From positions 2,666,001-2,730,000 of the forward strand of contig CP107208.1 in assembly GCA_025758045.1 (NCBI GenBank): a DNA stretch of 64,000 bases. The letters run 5' to 3'. Shown here one piece after another: positions 49,996 through 58,370 of the stretch (within the stretch, counting starts at the first letter, position 1; each line of letters begins with the position of its first letter). The position numbers and the translations under genes are program-made. Under the pieces are notes generated by a model. It was not told the origin of the DNA. It ran no database searches and worked only from the letters and a program-made list of their open reading frames with translations. The DNA comes from Oscillospiraceae bacterium. Its GTDB lineage: Bacteria > Bacillota > Clostridia > Oscillospirales > Ruminococcaceae.

Positions 49996-50008
49996 AAATT
50001 GTTTAAGA

Positions 50009-50354
50009 AAACGACTGGACCGTAAGCCGGGTTCTGTATCAAACGACGATCTATCTTGGCCTTACGTTGCCGTAAGGCTCACGCCATCACCGGGACGCGC
50101 GAGGCTCCGCATAATGTCCCATACGGATGTTGCTTCAAGCAGGGTTTACATAGCCGCAAAGTCGCCAGTGCGCTGGTGAGCTCTTACCTCGCCTTTCCAT
50201 CCTTACCGTGCAAGCACGGCGGTTTCTTTCTGTTGCACTATCCCTGGGGTCGCCCCCGGCTGCCGTTAGCAGTTGCTATGCCTCTGTGAAGCCCGGACTT
50301 TCCTCAGGCAGTTCTTGCGAACTGTCCCGCCGCCGTATGTTCCACTCGTTTCTG
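50009..50354 (-). ncRNA. rnpB: RNase P RNA, bacterial class A-like
   Basis: The catalytic RNA that trims tRNA 5' leaders. On the minus strand the universal pieces occur in order: GAGGAAAGTCCGGGCTTCACAGAG near the 5' end, then AGGATGGAAAGGCGAGGTAAGAGCTC, then ACAGAACCCGGCTTACGG near the 3' end. The ends pair as P1 (AAACGA with TCGTTT). About 346 nt, a usual size. A SigA-type promoter and a terminator flank it. The end points are approximate. Confidence 0.95.
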
Positions 50355-50358
50355 GGAT

Positions 50359-50387
50359 ATTATAGCATATTGCACAGCAATTGGCAA
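50359..50387 (-). promoter_or_regulatory. SigA-type promoter of rnpB
   Basis: On the minus strand TTGCCA (50382-50387), 17 bp, TATAAT (50359-50364), ending a few bases before the RNA 5' end. Confidence 0.85.
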
Positions 50388-50393
50388 GATTTT

Positions 50394-50657
50394 TTATAAT
50401 ATCAGCTGTAAAAGCAGCAATAAAACCACCCCGGGCACGCCCAGTACAGCCGCCACAAAGGCCGTATAGCGGTTCAGCGGCAGTGCAATGCCGCTGACAG
50501 GTTCCAGCAGCGCCATCACAGCCAGCACCCCCAGCCCGCAAACGGCCCCGGCCAGCACAGCCAGTACCGGGTGCCGCTGGCGGGCGGCGCACCGCAAAAC
50601 CAGCAGCAGGCATACCGCACCGACCGCCCAGGGCCACAAAGTGTCTGTCAGCGGCAC
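50394..50657 (-). CDS. bofA: Pro-sigma-K processing inhibitor BofA-like protein
   Basis: An 87-residue membrane protein. BofA holds the SpoIVFB protease inactive until the forespore signal arrives. The C-terminal signature LPLNRYTAFVAAVLGVPGVVLL (near residues 59-80) matches the family, with hydrophobic helices at about 8-22, 30-50 and 65-87. The start is GTG 50657, 7 bp after GGAGGAGG. It overlaps yaaL by 10 bp, as in the recR-yaaL-bofA order of Bacillus, but recR is not here. Confidence 0.85.
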   Translation of the reverse strand: MPLTDTLWPWAVGAVCLLLVLRCAARQRHPVLAVLAGAVCGLGVLAVMALLEPVSGIALPLNRYTAFVAAVLGVPGVVLLLLLQLIL

Positions 50658-50872
50658 GGGGCATCCTCCTCCCGCAATAAGCGCAGCAGCACACGGCTAC
50701 GGCATCGCAGGGCCGCATGTTGGTAGGTTAGCTGCTCAATTACAAAAGGGTCCAGCGCTTCTTGAAAAGCTTTCTCGTTAGCACGCAGGGCTTGCGTAGC
50801 TGCGTCCAGCTCGGCCATCAGGGCGCGGCGCTCTTTCTGGCATTTCTTTTCCTGCCGGGTCAGGTGCTTCAC
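50648..50872 (-). CDS. yaaL: YaaL-like (DUF2508) small helical protein
   Basis: A 74-residue, highly charged helical protein (KHLTRQEKKCQKERRALMAELDAA...). Size and composition match the DUF2508/YaaL family, found before bofA in Bacillus. Function unknown. The start is GTG 50872, following AAAGGGGGCC. The next gene upstream, spoIVA, ends 13 bp away. Confidence 0.72.
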   Translation of the reverse strand: MKHLTRQEKKCQKERRALMAELDAATQALRANEKAFQEALDPFVIEQLTYQHAALRCRSRVLLRLLREEDAPCR

Positions 50873-50885
50873 GGTAAGGCCCCCT

Positions 50886-52361
50886 TTACAACAGGATGCA
50901 GATCAGGCCGTCGCATCCCTCATTGATAATGCGTTCCAACGTAGATTGCAGGCGGCTGCGTGCCTCCTGCGGCATATGCAGCAGCTTGGCCTGCACTCCC
51001 TCGCTGACCAATTCGTTCAGGCTTTTGCCAAAGATGTTAGTGTTCCACAGTTTGCCGGGGTCGGTCTCGAAATCTGCCAGCAGGCTCTTGATGAGTTCTT
51101 CCCCCTGCTGCTCACTGCCCACCGTGGGGGAAAGTTCAGTGTGGATGTTGGCCCGCATAATGTGCAAACTGGGTGCGCTGGCGGAGAGCCGCACGCCGTA
51201 CTGCCCGCCCTGGCGCACGATCTCCGGCTCTTCCAGCGTCAGCTCTTCGATACCCGGCATCACAATGCCGTAGCCGGTGGCTTCCACCTGGTCAAGGGCC
51301 GATTTGATCTTATCGTAGGCGCGCTTTGCCTTGGCCAGGCTGACCACACAGGGCAGTAGGCTGGCTTCATCCACGATGGAAAGCCCGGTCTGCTCACCCA
51401 AAATTTTGTAAAAAATATCAGGCGCAATCATTGCCGTAATGTGCACCGAACCGCTGGCAAGGTCCATGCCGGTCAGTATAGTTTTGGTGATGTACTCACA
51501 TTCCAACGGCAGATTTTTGCCTGCAATATCGGCCATTTTGTGCACAGAGCCGGCAAATTTCAGCATGGCAGTGTATACGGCGCTTTGCAGCCAATGGCCG
51601 GATTCCAGCATCATGACCCAGCTGGGCATCTGCACGGCGATTTCTCGAATCGGGAACTCATACAAAAGCCGCTGCAAAATGCCGTCCAGCGCTTCGGCAG
51701 TCATTGCTACGCAGTTGATGGGCACGACCGCCCGCTGGTAGGTATCCTGCAATTGGGCGGCCAGCTGGTGGGCGGCATCACTGTCCGGGTCAGTACAGTT
51801 CAGCAAAATGACGTAGGGCTTACCGATGGCCTCCAGTTCGGCGATGATGCGGCGCTCGGCCTCGCAGTAGTTTTCCCGCGGCAGGTCGGCCACGCTGCCG
51901 TCGGTGGTGACAACGACGCCCACGGTTGCATGCTCACGGATAACGCGCCGTGTGCCGGTCTCGGCCGCCAGGTCAAAGGGCACCTCGTGGTCAAACCAGG
52001 GGCTTTTCACCAGGCGGGGGGCGTCCTGTTCCTCATGGCCGAGGGCACCGTCCACCATGTAGCCCACACAGTCGATAAGCCGTGCCCAGAAGCTGCCGCC
52101 GCCGGAAAGCTCGATATTGACCGCCTTCTCCGGGATGAACTTCGGCTCGGTGGTCATGATGGTGCGGCCTGCGGCGCTTTGGGGCAGTTCATCGTTGGCG
52201 CGGGCACGCTGGGCTTCGTTTTGGATATGCGGCAGCAAAAGCAGCTCGGAGAAGCGCTTGATAAAGGTGCTTTTGCCTGTGCGCACCGGCCCCACCACGC
52301 CAATATAAATATCGCCGCCGGTCCGGCGCGCAATATTCTGGTAGATTTGTTCTTGCGTCAC
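50886..52361 (-). CDS. spoIVA: Stage IV sporulation protein A (spore coat basement ATPase)
   Basis: SpoIVA polymerises with ATP on the forespore surface and forms the base of the coat. The 491-residue protein is the family length. Walker A GPVRTGKST lies at residues 24-32, a conserved TIMTTEPKFIPEKAV block near 68, LIDCVGYMVDGA near 96, and DGSVADLPRENY near 155. The C-terminal LLADFETDPGKLWNTNIFGKSL block is typical. AAAGGAGG precedes GTG 52361. It is transcribed after sipL and close to spoVM, whose product anchors SpoIVA. Confidence 0.95.
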   Translation of the reverse strand: MTQEQIYQNIARRTGGDIYIGVVGPVRTGKSTFIKRFSELLLLPHIQNEAQRARANDELPQSAAGRTIMTTEPKFIPEKAVNIELSGGGSFWARLIDCVGYMVDGALGHEEQDAPRLVKSPWFDHEVPFDLAAETGTRRVIREHATVGVVVTTDGSVADLPRENYCEAERRIIAELEAIGKPYVILLNCTDPDSDAAHQLAAQLQDTYQRAVVPINCVAMTAEALDGILQRLLYEFPIREIAVQMPSWVMMLESGHWLQSAVYTAMLKFAGSVHKMADIAGKNLPLECEYITKTILTGMDLASGSVHITAMIAPDIFYKILGEQTGLSIVDEASLLPCVVSLAKAKRAYDKIKSALDQVEATGYGIVMPGIEELTLEEPEIVRQGGQYGVRLSASAPSLHIMRANIHTELSPTVGSEQQGEELIKSLLADFETDPGKLWNTNIFGKSLNELVSEGVQAKLLHMPQEARSRLQSTLERIINEGCDGLICILL

Positions 52362-52374
52362 GGTGTTTCCTCCT

Positions 52375-53937
52375 TTACAAAGCGGCGGGAATCAGCAGGC
52401 AGGTGCTCTCGGTGGTCAGGTCCTGGGGTGCGGTGCCGCCGGTCTCCAAGTGGTTGGCGGCGGCCAAGTCTTTAGCGCGGGCGTGGTAGCGCTTGGCAAT
52501 ATCAAAGATGCGCTCCCCTTCCTGCGCATAGTACAGGTACAGCGCCGGGCCATCTGTGCCATCGGTAAATTCTTCTCCCAGATCCACCTCACTTAAAGCC
52601 TGCTGGGCCTGGGCCTGCAGCATGGAGCCGGTTATGCTCAGCTCAATTTCTACGCGCAGCCGCGTACCGCTTTTGCCGCTGGTCAGACGGGTCACATCGG
52701 CATGCAGGCAGGGGTAAGCATCGCCGGGACTTCCCTGCCAGCTGCCTTCCGGCTGCCAGGTAAAAGCTTTATCGTAACAGGTCAGTTCGCCGCGGCTGTC
52801 GGCACACAACACATGGGCCGTGCCTTTGCCCTGCAGTTCCCAGCGGGTCTCTCCTGCTTTTTCTTTGCTGGCTGCTTCCTCAGGAATCTGCACCGGCGCT
52901 TCCAGCGTGACAAAGCAGCCGCGCACTTCGGCGTCGGGCGTGGGCAGGTCATCCTCTACGGTCACGGACAGATGGCCGTTCAGGTCGGTGGTCCTTTGCA
53001 GCAGCTTGCAGACGGTCTGCACGGTCTGTGCCTGGCAAAGGGTCGAGTATGCGTCCGCCACCACGGTGTGGGCAGCGAGCCGCCACAGTTCCAGGTGCAG
53101 TTTCCATGTAACCGATAGGCTTGCATCCGCCGCACCATCCTCTGTGCGCAGGGTGCAGTGCAGCAGTTCGCCCCAGGCGATGCACTGGTCGCTCTCGGCT
53201 GCTCCGGGAAGGTCGACGGTCTGTTGAACCGTCATCTCTTTGGTGCGGACATCCAGCGCTTCGCTTTCCGACGGCTGGCAGCAAACTTGCACCTGCAAAA
53301 TGCCCTGGCAGCTGGCCTGCCCGGTCTGCATGGTCAGGCTGGTCAGGGTAAAGCTGCCGCCGATATCCAGGATGGACTCCCCTGTGCCCGGCAGCGGCAG
53401 GTTGATCTCACTGGTCAGGGCCTTTTCCTCGGCGGCCACGCGGGTCAGGCCGGATAGCTCTTGTGTGCGCTGCTCAATGCCGCAATCGGCCAGCGAGGTC
53501 AGCAGCTCGCAATTCCTGACCATCAGCGCTGCGGCACACAGGATGTACGCCCCGCGCAGGTCGATGCGATGCTCACTGACGGCGCGGCAGTTGCAGTATT
53601 CCTGCTCGCCCCAGACCTGGGCCGGGCCTTCGGCAAAGGCAGCGTCCGGGAGCTCGACCGATTTTTCAAAGGCAAATTTCTGCTCGGTGCGGTACAGTCG
53701 GCAGCCGGGCTCATCGCTTTGATAATACACGGTGCAGCGCAGATACCCCTCGCAGTGCCAGCGCCCGCTAGCTACCCGGTTTTGCAGTACCACCGGCTGC
53801 ATCAGGCATTTGACGATCTTAAAAACAGCCGGCTGATAATCCGGAATCAAAATTTCCGTTTCCACCGGCAGTTCCTGCCGTGTCTCCCACCGCCCGCCGT
53901 ATGCTGCAAGGGTGTCCTTAAACACCTTCAGTTCCAT
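52375..53937 (-). CDS. sipL: SipL-like spore coat protein (DUF3794 repeats and LysM)
   Basis: A 520-residue protein with beta-rich DUF3794-like repeats (for example ELPVETEILIPDYQPAVFKIVKC at the start) and a C-terminal LysM domain (YYAQEGERIFDIAKRYHARAKDLAAANHL). This matches SipL of Clostridioides difficile, which binds SpoIVA through its LysM domain and is needed for coat attachment. AAAGGGG precedes ATG 53937. It lies 13 bp before spoIVA, its known partner, so the two form an operon. Confidence 0.88.
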   Translation of the reverse strand: MELKVFKDTLAAYGGRWETRQELPVETEILIPDYQPAVFKIVKCLMQPVVLQNRVASGRWHCEGYLRCTVYYQSDEPGCRLYRTEQKFAFEKSVELPDAAFAEGPAQVWGEQEYCNCRAVSEHRIDLRGAYILCAAALMVRNCELLTSLADCGIEQRTQELSGLTRVAAEEKALTSEINLPLPGTGESILDIGGSFTLTSLTMQTGQASCQGILQVQVCCQPSESEALDVRTKEMTVQQTVDLPGAAESDQCIAWGELLHCTLRTEDGAADASLSVTWKLHLELWRLAAHTVVADAYSTLCQAQTVQTVCKLLQRTTDLNGHLSVTVEDDLPTPDAEVRGCFVTLEAPVQIPEEAASKEKAGETRWELQGKGTAHVLCADSRGELTCYDKAFTWQPEGSWQGSPGDAYPCLHADVTRLTSGKSGTRLRVEIELSITGSMLQAQAQQALSEVDLGEEFTDGTDGPALYLYYAQEGERIFDIAKRYHARAKDLAAANHLETGGTAPQDLTTESTCLLIPAAL

Positions 53938-53988
53938 GCTGGTTACCCCTTTCCGTTTGGTATTCTTGTGCATGTATATGCGGCAGGG

Positions 53989-54021
53989 TAAAAAAATAGC
54001 CCCTGCTCAACGGGCAGAGGC
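53989..54021 (-). terminator. Terminator between spoVM and sipL
   Basis: An 8-bp stem with one G-U pair (53999-54006 with 54014-54021), 7-base loop, then TATTTTTTTA on the minus strand. It ends transcripts coming from thiN-spoVM, so sipL-spoIVA needs its own promoter, possibly CATATACAT at about 53978 (mother-cell sigma-like, low confidence). Confidence 0.75.
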
Positions 54022-54031
54022 ATAGGATATT

Positions 54032-54100
54032 TTACACTTTGAAAGCTGCGCGGAGCAGCCAGCGCAGCGCGCGGGGACAACGTACCACCACTACATGCAC
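54032..54100 (-). CDS. spoVM: SpoVM-like 22-residue amphipathic spore protein
   Basis: SpoVM is a tiny helix that recognises the curved forespore membrane and recruits SpoIVA. The frame starts at GTG 54100, 6 bp after GGGAGGTG (54107-54114), and encodes 22 residues: MHVVVVRCPRALRW followed by LLRAAFKV. It matches SpoVM in having Pro at position 9 (essential for curvature sensing in Bacillus), basic residues at 7, 10 and 17, Leu12, and Ala18. The usual Gly-Gly after Leu12 is Arg-Trp here and the charged tail is shorter (26 residues in Bacillus). It sits directly downstream of thiN, as in B. subtilis, with the coat genes sipL and spoIVA next. Confidence 0.82.
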   Translation of the reverse strand: MHVVVVRCPRALRWLLRAAFKV

Positions 54101-54170
54101 GGCTTACACCTCCCTTCCCTGGGATTTACTGTATAAACCATACTATGGCAGCGGTATGGGATGTGTGCCT

Positions 54171-54797
54171 TTAATCGGCGCGGGTCAGCACAACGATGCC
54201 ATGGCCTGCCTGGCAACGCAGGGTAACGGTGGGTTCTACAAACTCGTTGCTGACACCAAGAGGATAATCCGGCACGAGTTCTGCACCGTGCAGGGGGTAA
54301 TACGCCCCCTCAATGTCCACGCCGATCAGCTTGCCATCCCACGGGAACACCGAGAGATACTGCCATTCGCCGCGCTGCAAGGTAAGGTCTTTACCGGGGA
54401 CAAGATAATGGATCTCGCTGGCGGTATCTGCCAGCACTACGTCCACGCCATGCTCAGCTAAAAACAGGCCAGTGGAAAGGTTGGCAATCGTATGCTCCAG
54501 CCGGGCACCGCCCAAGGCGCCCAGCATGGTGACCTGGGTATAGCCGTTTTCCAGAAGCCATTTGGCGGCGTAGTGGGTGTCGGTGTCATCTTTGACGTGT
54601 GGCAGCACAATGGTATCACTGTCGGTATCAGGCTGCGGGGCTGAATCAAAATCCCCCACGATCAGATTCGGGCGCACACCCAGGCAATCGGAATTGCGGT
54701 AGCCGGCATCGCAGGCTACTACAAAGCTGCCGGGGCGGCAGTAGCGCTTCATAGCTGCATCGACCGGCACGGCCGAAAGCAGGATCGCGTGTTTCAT
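54171..54797 (-). CDS. thiN: Thiamine pyrophosphokinase
   Basis: ThiN converts thiamine to thiamine pyrophosphate with ATP. The 208-residue protein has the catalytic domain signatures ACDAGYRN, LIVGDFDSAP, DDTDTHYAAKWLLENG and LGALGGARLEHTIAN, and a C-terminal thiamine-binding part with GSPW-like positions less clear. ATG 54797 overlaps the rsgA stop (TAATG). The long minus-strand operon from priA to here ends with spoVM. Confidence 0.92.
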   Translation of the reverse strand: MKHAILLSAVPVDAAMKRYCRPGSFVVACDAGYRNSDCLGVRPNLIVGDFDSAPQPDTDSDTIVLPHVKDDTDTHYAAKWLLENGYTQVTMLGALGGARLEHTIANLSTGLFLAEHGVDVVLADTASEIHYLVPGKDLTLQRGEWQYLSVFPWDGKLIGVDIEGAYYPLHGAELVPDYPLGVSNEFVEPTVTLRCQAGHGIVVLTRAD

Positions 54798-55657
54798 TAT
54801 TTTTCCCATTCTTTCCTGGCGCTGGCTTCCTCGTACATGGCAAGGTAGCTGGCATAGCGCGTTTTGCTGATTTTGCCTTCCTCAACTGCCTGTCGCACCG
54901 CGCAGTCGGTCTCGGCACGGTGCGAGCAGCCGGTGAAGCGGCACTGCCCAAAGTAAGGCTCAAACTCCGGGAAGGTGTGCTGGATGTCCTCTTTGGGGAT
55001 GCGGCAGAGCTTCTGGGCTTCCAGACTGGCAAAGCCCGGCGTGTCGGCCAAACGGCCGCCGCAGATTTCAAATATCTCCACCTCGCGGGTGGTATGGCGG
55101 CCGCGGCCCAGCTTTTGGCTGATGGAGCCGGTCTCCCGCTGCAATTCAGGCGCCAGAGCGTTCAGCAGTGTAGACTTACCCACGCCAGAGTTGCCGCAGA
55201 AAGCACAGAGATGATCTTTGATCTGCGCCTTGATTTCGTCAAGGCCCTCGCCGGTCTCGTAGTTCAGCTGCACCAGCGGGATGCCACTGGTTTTGTAGGC
55301 CTGCACCAGCGTATCCGCCGCGCCAAGGTCAGCCTTGGTCACGACCAGAATCGGCTGTACCTCTTTATAAATGGCAGCCGCTGCCAGCTGGTCCAGCACC
55401 AGGGTACTGGGCACAGGCTGCACGGTGCTTGCCACAATGAACAGCACATCCAAATTTGCAATAGGCGGGCGCACAAACACGTTTTTGCGAGGCCTGATCT
55501 CGTCGATGACCGTGCCGTCCGGGGAAAGCGCTACCCAATCGCCTGCCACCGGCTTGATGCCGCTTTTACGGAAGATGCCGCGCGCCTTGCATTCTTTGAT
55601 GCCATCCGGCGTTTTTACGTAGTAAAATCCGCCGATGCCTTTTGTGATATAGTTCAT
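54797..55657 (-). CDS. rsgA: Ribosome small subunit-dependent GTPase RsgA
   Basis: RsgA is a circularly permuted GTPase that checks late 30S assembly. The 286 residues have an N-terminal OB fold, then the permuted G domain: TKAD near residue 110, GNSGVGKSTLLNAL near residue 165, DTPGF near residue 210, and a C-terminal zinc site CRFTGCSH...C. GGGGAACG precedes ATG 55657. It follows pknB by 11 bp, the common order. Confidence 0.94.
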   Translation of the reverse strand: MNYITKGIGGFYYVKTPDGIKECKARGIFRKSGIKPVAGDWVALSPDGTVIDEIRPRKNVFVRPPIANLDVLFIVASTVQPVPSTLVLDQLAAAAIYKEVQPILVVTKADLGAADTLVQAYKTSGIPLVQLNYETGEGLDEIKAQIKDHLCAFCGNSGVGKSTLLNALAPELQRETGSISQKLGRGRHTTREVEIFEICGGRLADTPGFASLEAQKLCRIPKEDIQHTFPEFEPYFGQCRFTGCSHRAETDCAVRQAVEEGKISKTRYASYLAMYEEASARKEWEK

Positions 55658-55668
55658 AGCGTTCCCCA

Positions 55669-57603
55669 TCAAAGCGGGTTGCCCTGAGCGTCGCACTGCT
55701 GGCCGTTCTCATTCCACATCGTGCCATCGGTCAGCTGGTGGATCTGGTGTGCGCCATCCGAGCTGGACCACCAGCTCTCTTCGATCGCATTGCCGCCCTC
55801 ATCTCCGCCGCCGTTATCGGTAGGCGTTTTGACGACTTCAGGCACACCGGTGGAGACCACCAGCGTGATAGCCGATGTGATGCGGGCCTCGGAACCGGCG
55901 GCCGGGCTCTGGCTCAAAACGGTACCGGCTGGCTGTTCGCTGGCCTGCTCGACCACGCGGACCGAGAACTTGCCCTTGATCTCGTTGCGGGCATCTTCGA
56001 GCATACGACCGGTCAGGCTGGGCACAGGCTGGGTCTTGTTCTTGTCCTGGCGGCTGACGTAGACGATGACCATCGAGTCACCGGTGACGGTCTCACCGGC
56101 AGCAGGCTGGGTGTAGATGACCGCGCCGGGGGCGACGGTGGCGTCCACCATCGGCTTTTTGGTTACGCGCAGGCCCATGTCTTTCAGGGTCTGCTCGGCA
56201 TCCTCAGCCACCATGTTTTTCGTCTCGGGGATCGTAATATACTGGGTGCCCAGGCTCACGGTCAAGGTGATCTTCTGGCCCTCCTTGACAGTACGGCCGG
56301 CCTTGGGGTTCTGCTTGACGATGGTGCCGGCGGGCTCGTCGGAATATTCTTCCTCTTTCTGCAATTTCAGCAGAGAATTATACTCCGAAGCGCGGAACTC
56401 ATCCTCGGTCATGCCGATGAAGCTGATGAGGGTGACGTCGTTACGGTTGGAGAAAAGCAGGTTGCTGGAGTTGGTGAAGATCAAATAGATCAGGATAGCG
56501 GCACCGATGACAAAGGCGACCGCCATGCCAAAGAAAATGGGTAGCAGAGAGAAAGGCTTCTGGCCTTTTTTCTTCTTATTCTTTTTGCCGCGGCCGGGGT
56601 TCTGGGTGCCCACACGACGGGCTTCTTCGGTGCGGATATTGCTGCCGGACTTAGCCGCTGCCTTGGTTCCAGCCGCCGATTTTGCGGCAGGTTTTGTGCT
56701 GTTTACCACGCGGTTGATATTCCTTTCCGGGTTGTCCTGGGTGTTGCGGTACTCATACGCAAAGCGGGCCGAGGGGTTGCGTTTGAAAGCCTCGATGGCT
56801 TCCAGCATTTCCTGGGCGCTCTGGTAGCGGTTGGCCGGGTCCTTTTCCATGGCTTTTTCGGTGATCTGGCACAGGGCTTCGGGCACGTTGGGGGCCACCT
56901 GCGCCAAAGGCTTTGCCTTATCGGAGATCTGCATGATGGCGATGGACACAGCACCATCGCCGTCAAAAGGCAGCTTGCCGGAGAGCATCTCGTACAGCAT
57001 AACGCCCACTGAGTAGATGTCGGTGCGGGCGTCGGTCTTATCGCCCTTGGCCTGCTCGGGGCTGATATAATGCACCGAGCCAATGGCCTTATCGCTGACG
57101 GTCTGGCTCTGCGCACGAGAGAAGCGCGCAATGCCGAAGTCCATCATTTTAATCGATCCGTCTGCCAGCAGCATGATGTTCTGCGGCTTTACATCGCGGT
57201 GAATGATGCCCTTGGAGTGGGCATGCTGCAAAGCGCTGAGCACCTGGGTGGCAAAGTGTACAGTTTCTTTCCAGGTCAGGGCGCCGCCGCGCTGCTTAAG
57301 GTACTCCTTCAGCGTGATGCCGTCCACATATTCCATGACAATATACTGCAGACGGTCCGTCACGGATACATCGTAAACCTTTACGATGTTGGGGTGATTC
57401 AAGATGGAAATAGCCTTGGACTCGTTTTTGAAGCGGCGGACCAGCTCCTCGTTATCCAGGAATTCCTCTTTCAATACCTTAACGGCGATGGCATTGCCGG
57501 TCCTGGTATCGGTGCCGCGGTAGACGTTGGCCATGCCGCCCATGCCGACCAGACTTTCGATCTGATACCGTCCGTCCAGCCGCTTTCCAATGAGATTATC
57601 CAT
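55669..57603 (-). CDS. pknB: PASTA-domain serine/threonine protein kinase (PrkC/Stk1 type)
   Basis: A 644-residue membrane kinase that senses peptidoglycan fragments; in Bacillus the homologue PrkC triggers spore germination. The kinase domain (about residues 10-270) has GMGGMANVYRG, HRDVKPQNIM and DFGIA. A basic linker (KKNKKKKGQK) precedes one transmembrane helix near residue 360, followed by three PASTA repeats (about 395-600) and a polar tail. It overlaps prpC by 8 bp, its partner phosphatase. Confidence 0.95.
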   Translation of the reverse strand: MDNLIGKRLDGRYQIESLVGMGGMANVYRGTDTRTGNAIAVKVLKEEFLDNEELVRRFKNESKAISILNHPNIVKVYDVSVTDRLQYIVMEYVDGITLKEYLKQRGGALTWKETVHFATQVLSALQHAHSKGIIHRDVKPQNIMLLADGSIKMMDFGIARFSRAQSQTVSDKAIGSVHYISPEQAKGDKTDARTDIYSVGVMLYEMLSGKLPFDGDGAVSIAIMQISDKAKPLAQVAPNVPEALCQITEKAMEKDPANRYQSAQEMLEAIEAFKRNPSARFAYEYRNTQDNPERNINRVVNSTKPAAKSAAGTKAAAKSGSNIRTEEARRVGTQNPGRGKKNKKKKGQKPFSLLPIFFGMAVAFVIGAAILIYLIFTNSSNLLFSNRNDVTLISFIGMTEDEFRASEYNSLLKLQKEEEYSDEPAGTIVKQNPKAGRTVKEGQKITLTVSLGTQYITIPETKNMVAEDAEQTLKDMGLRVTKKPMVDATVAPGAVIYTQPAAGETVTGDSMVIVYVSRQDKNKTQPVPSLTGRMLEDARNEIKGKFSVRVVEQASEQPAGTVLSQSPAAGSEARITSAITLVVSTGVPEVVKTPTDNGGGDEGGNAIEESWWSSSDGAHQIHQLTDGTMWNENGQQCDAQGNPL

Positions 57604-58345
57604 GATTGACCTCCGTAATTTCCACGCCCATCAGCAGCACGGTGATGTTATCCTGCCCACCGGCCTGCAAAGCTCTATCTACTAAGATGCTGGGGGCCTC
57701 AAAGAACGGGACCTCCCGCAGCACCAGTGCAATCTCTTCATCCGAGATCATGTTGGTCAGGCCATCACTGCACAGCAGCAAAATGTCGCCGACTTCGATC
57801 TCGCAGCGGTTATATTCCGGCACGATATTGGCCGAAACGCCCAACGCCCGGGTGATTAGGTTCTTTTTGGGGTGCTGGGCCGCCTGCTCCCGAGTGATCT
57901 TACCGCTGTCCACCAACTGCTGGACCATTGAGTGGTCCCGCGTGATCTGACGCATCTCGCCCTCGTGGAAAAGATACGCGCGGGAGTCGCCCGCATGGAC
58001 CACATGCGCCAGCCCCCCGCCGGCATACGCACAAACGCCGGTCGTACCCATGCCCATCATCTCAGGGTCCGAGGTGGCTTTTTCATACACGGCGCGGTTG
58101 GTAATATCAAACCCGCGCATGATAAAGCTTTTCTCGCCGCCCGGCTGCAGGGAGCGCATCTGACGGGCAAAATACTGCTGCATCGTATCGGTGGCAATGT
58201 GCGCGGCGATACGCCCGCCATTGACGCCACCCATACCATCGCAGACAATGCCCCAGGCGGTACCGCCCGGCAGCTGCTGCGCGCAGTAGTTATCCTGGTT
58301 TTCCTGGCGGCAGCTGCCGATGTCAGTAATTGCGGCAATCTTCAT
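57596..58345 (-). CDS. prpC: PP2C-type serine/threonine phosphatase (PrpC/Stp)
   Basis: A 249-residue PPM phosphatase that reverses PknB phosphorylation. Metal-binding aspartates are seen in GSCRQENQDNY, CDGMGGVNGG, HAGDSRAYL, LLCSDGLTNM and GQDNIT. AAAGGAAC precedes ATG 58345. It ends 8 bp inside the pknB start, so the pair is coupled. Confidence 0.95.
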   Translation of the reverse strand: MKIAAITDIGSCRQENQDNYCAQQLPGGTAWGIVCDGMGGVNGGRIAAHIATDTMQQYFARQMRSLQPGGEKSFIMRGFDITNRAVYEKATSDPEMMGMGTTGVCAYAGGGLAHVVHAGDSRAYLFHEGEMRQITRDHSMVQQLVDSGKITREQAAQHPKKNLITRALGVSANIVPEYNRCEIEVGDILLLCSDGLTNMISDEEIALVLREVPFFEAPSILVDRALQAGGQDNITVLLMGVEITEVNHG

Positions 58346-58370
58346 TCAGGTTGGTTCCTTTCCGTAGTTT

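Noticed and set aside
49823..50399. Several short plus-strand frames over the RNase P RNA
   Set aside because: They lie on the opposite strand of a clear structural RNA and lack coding features.
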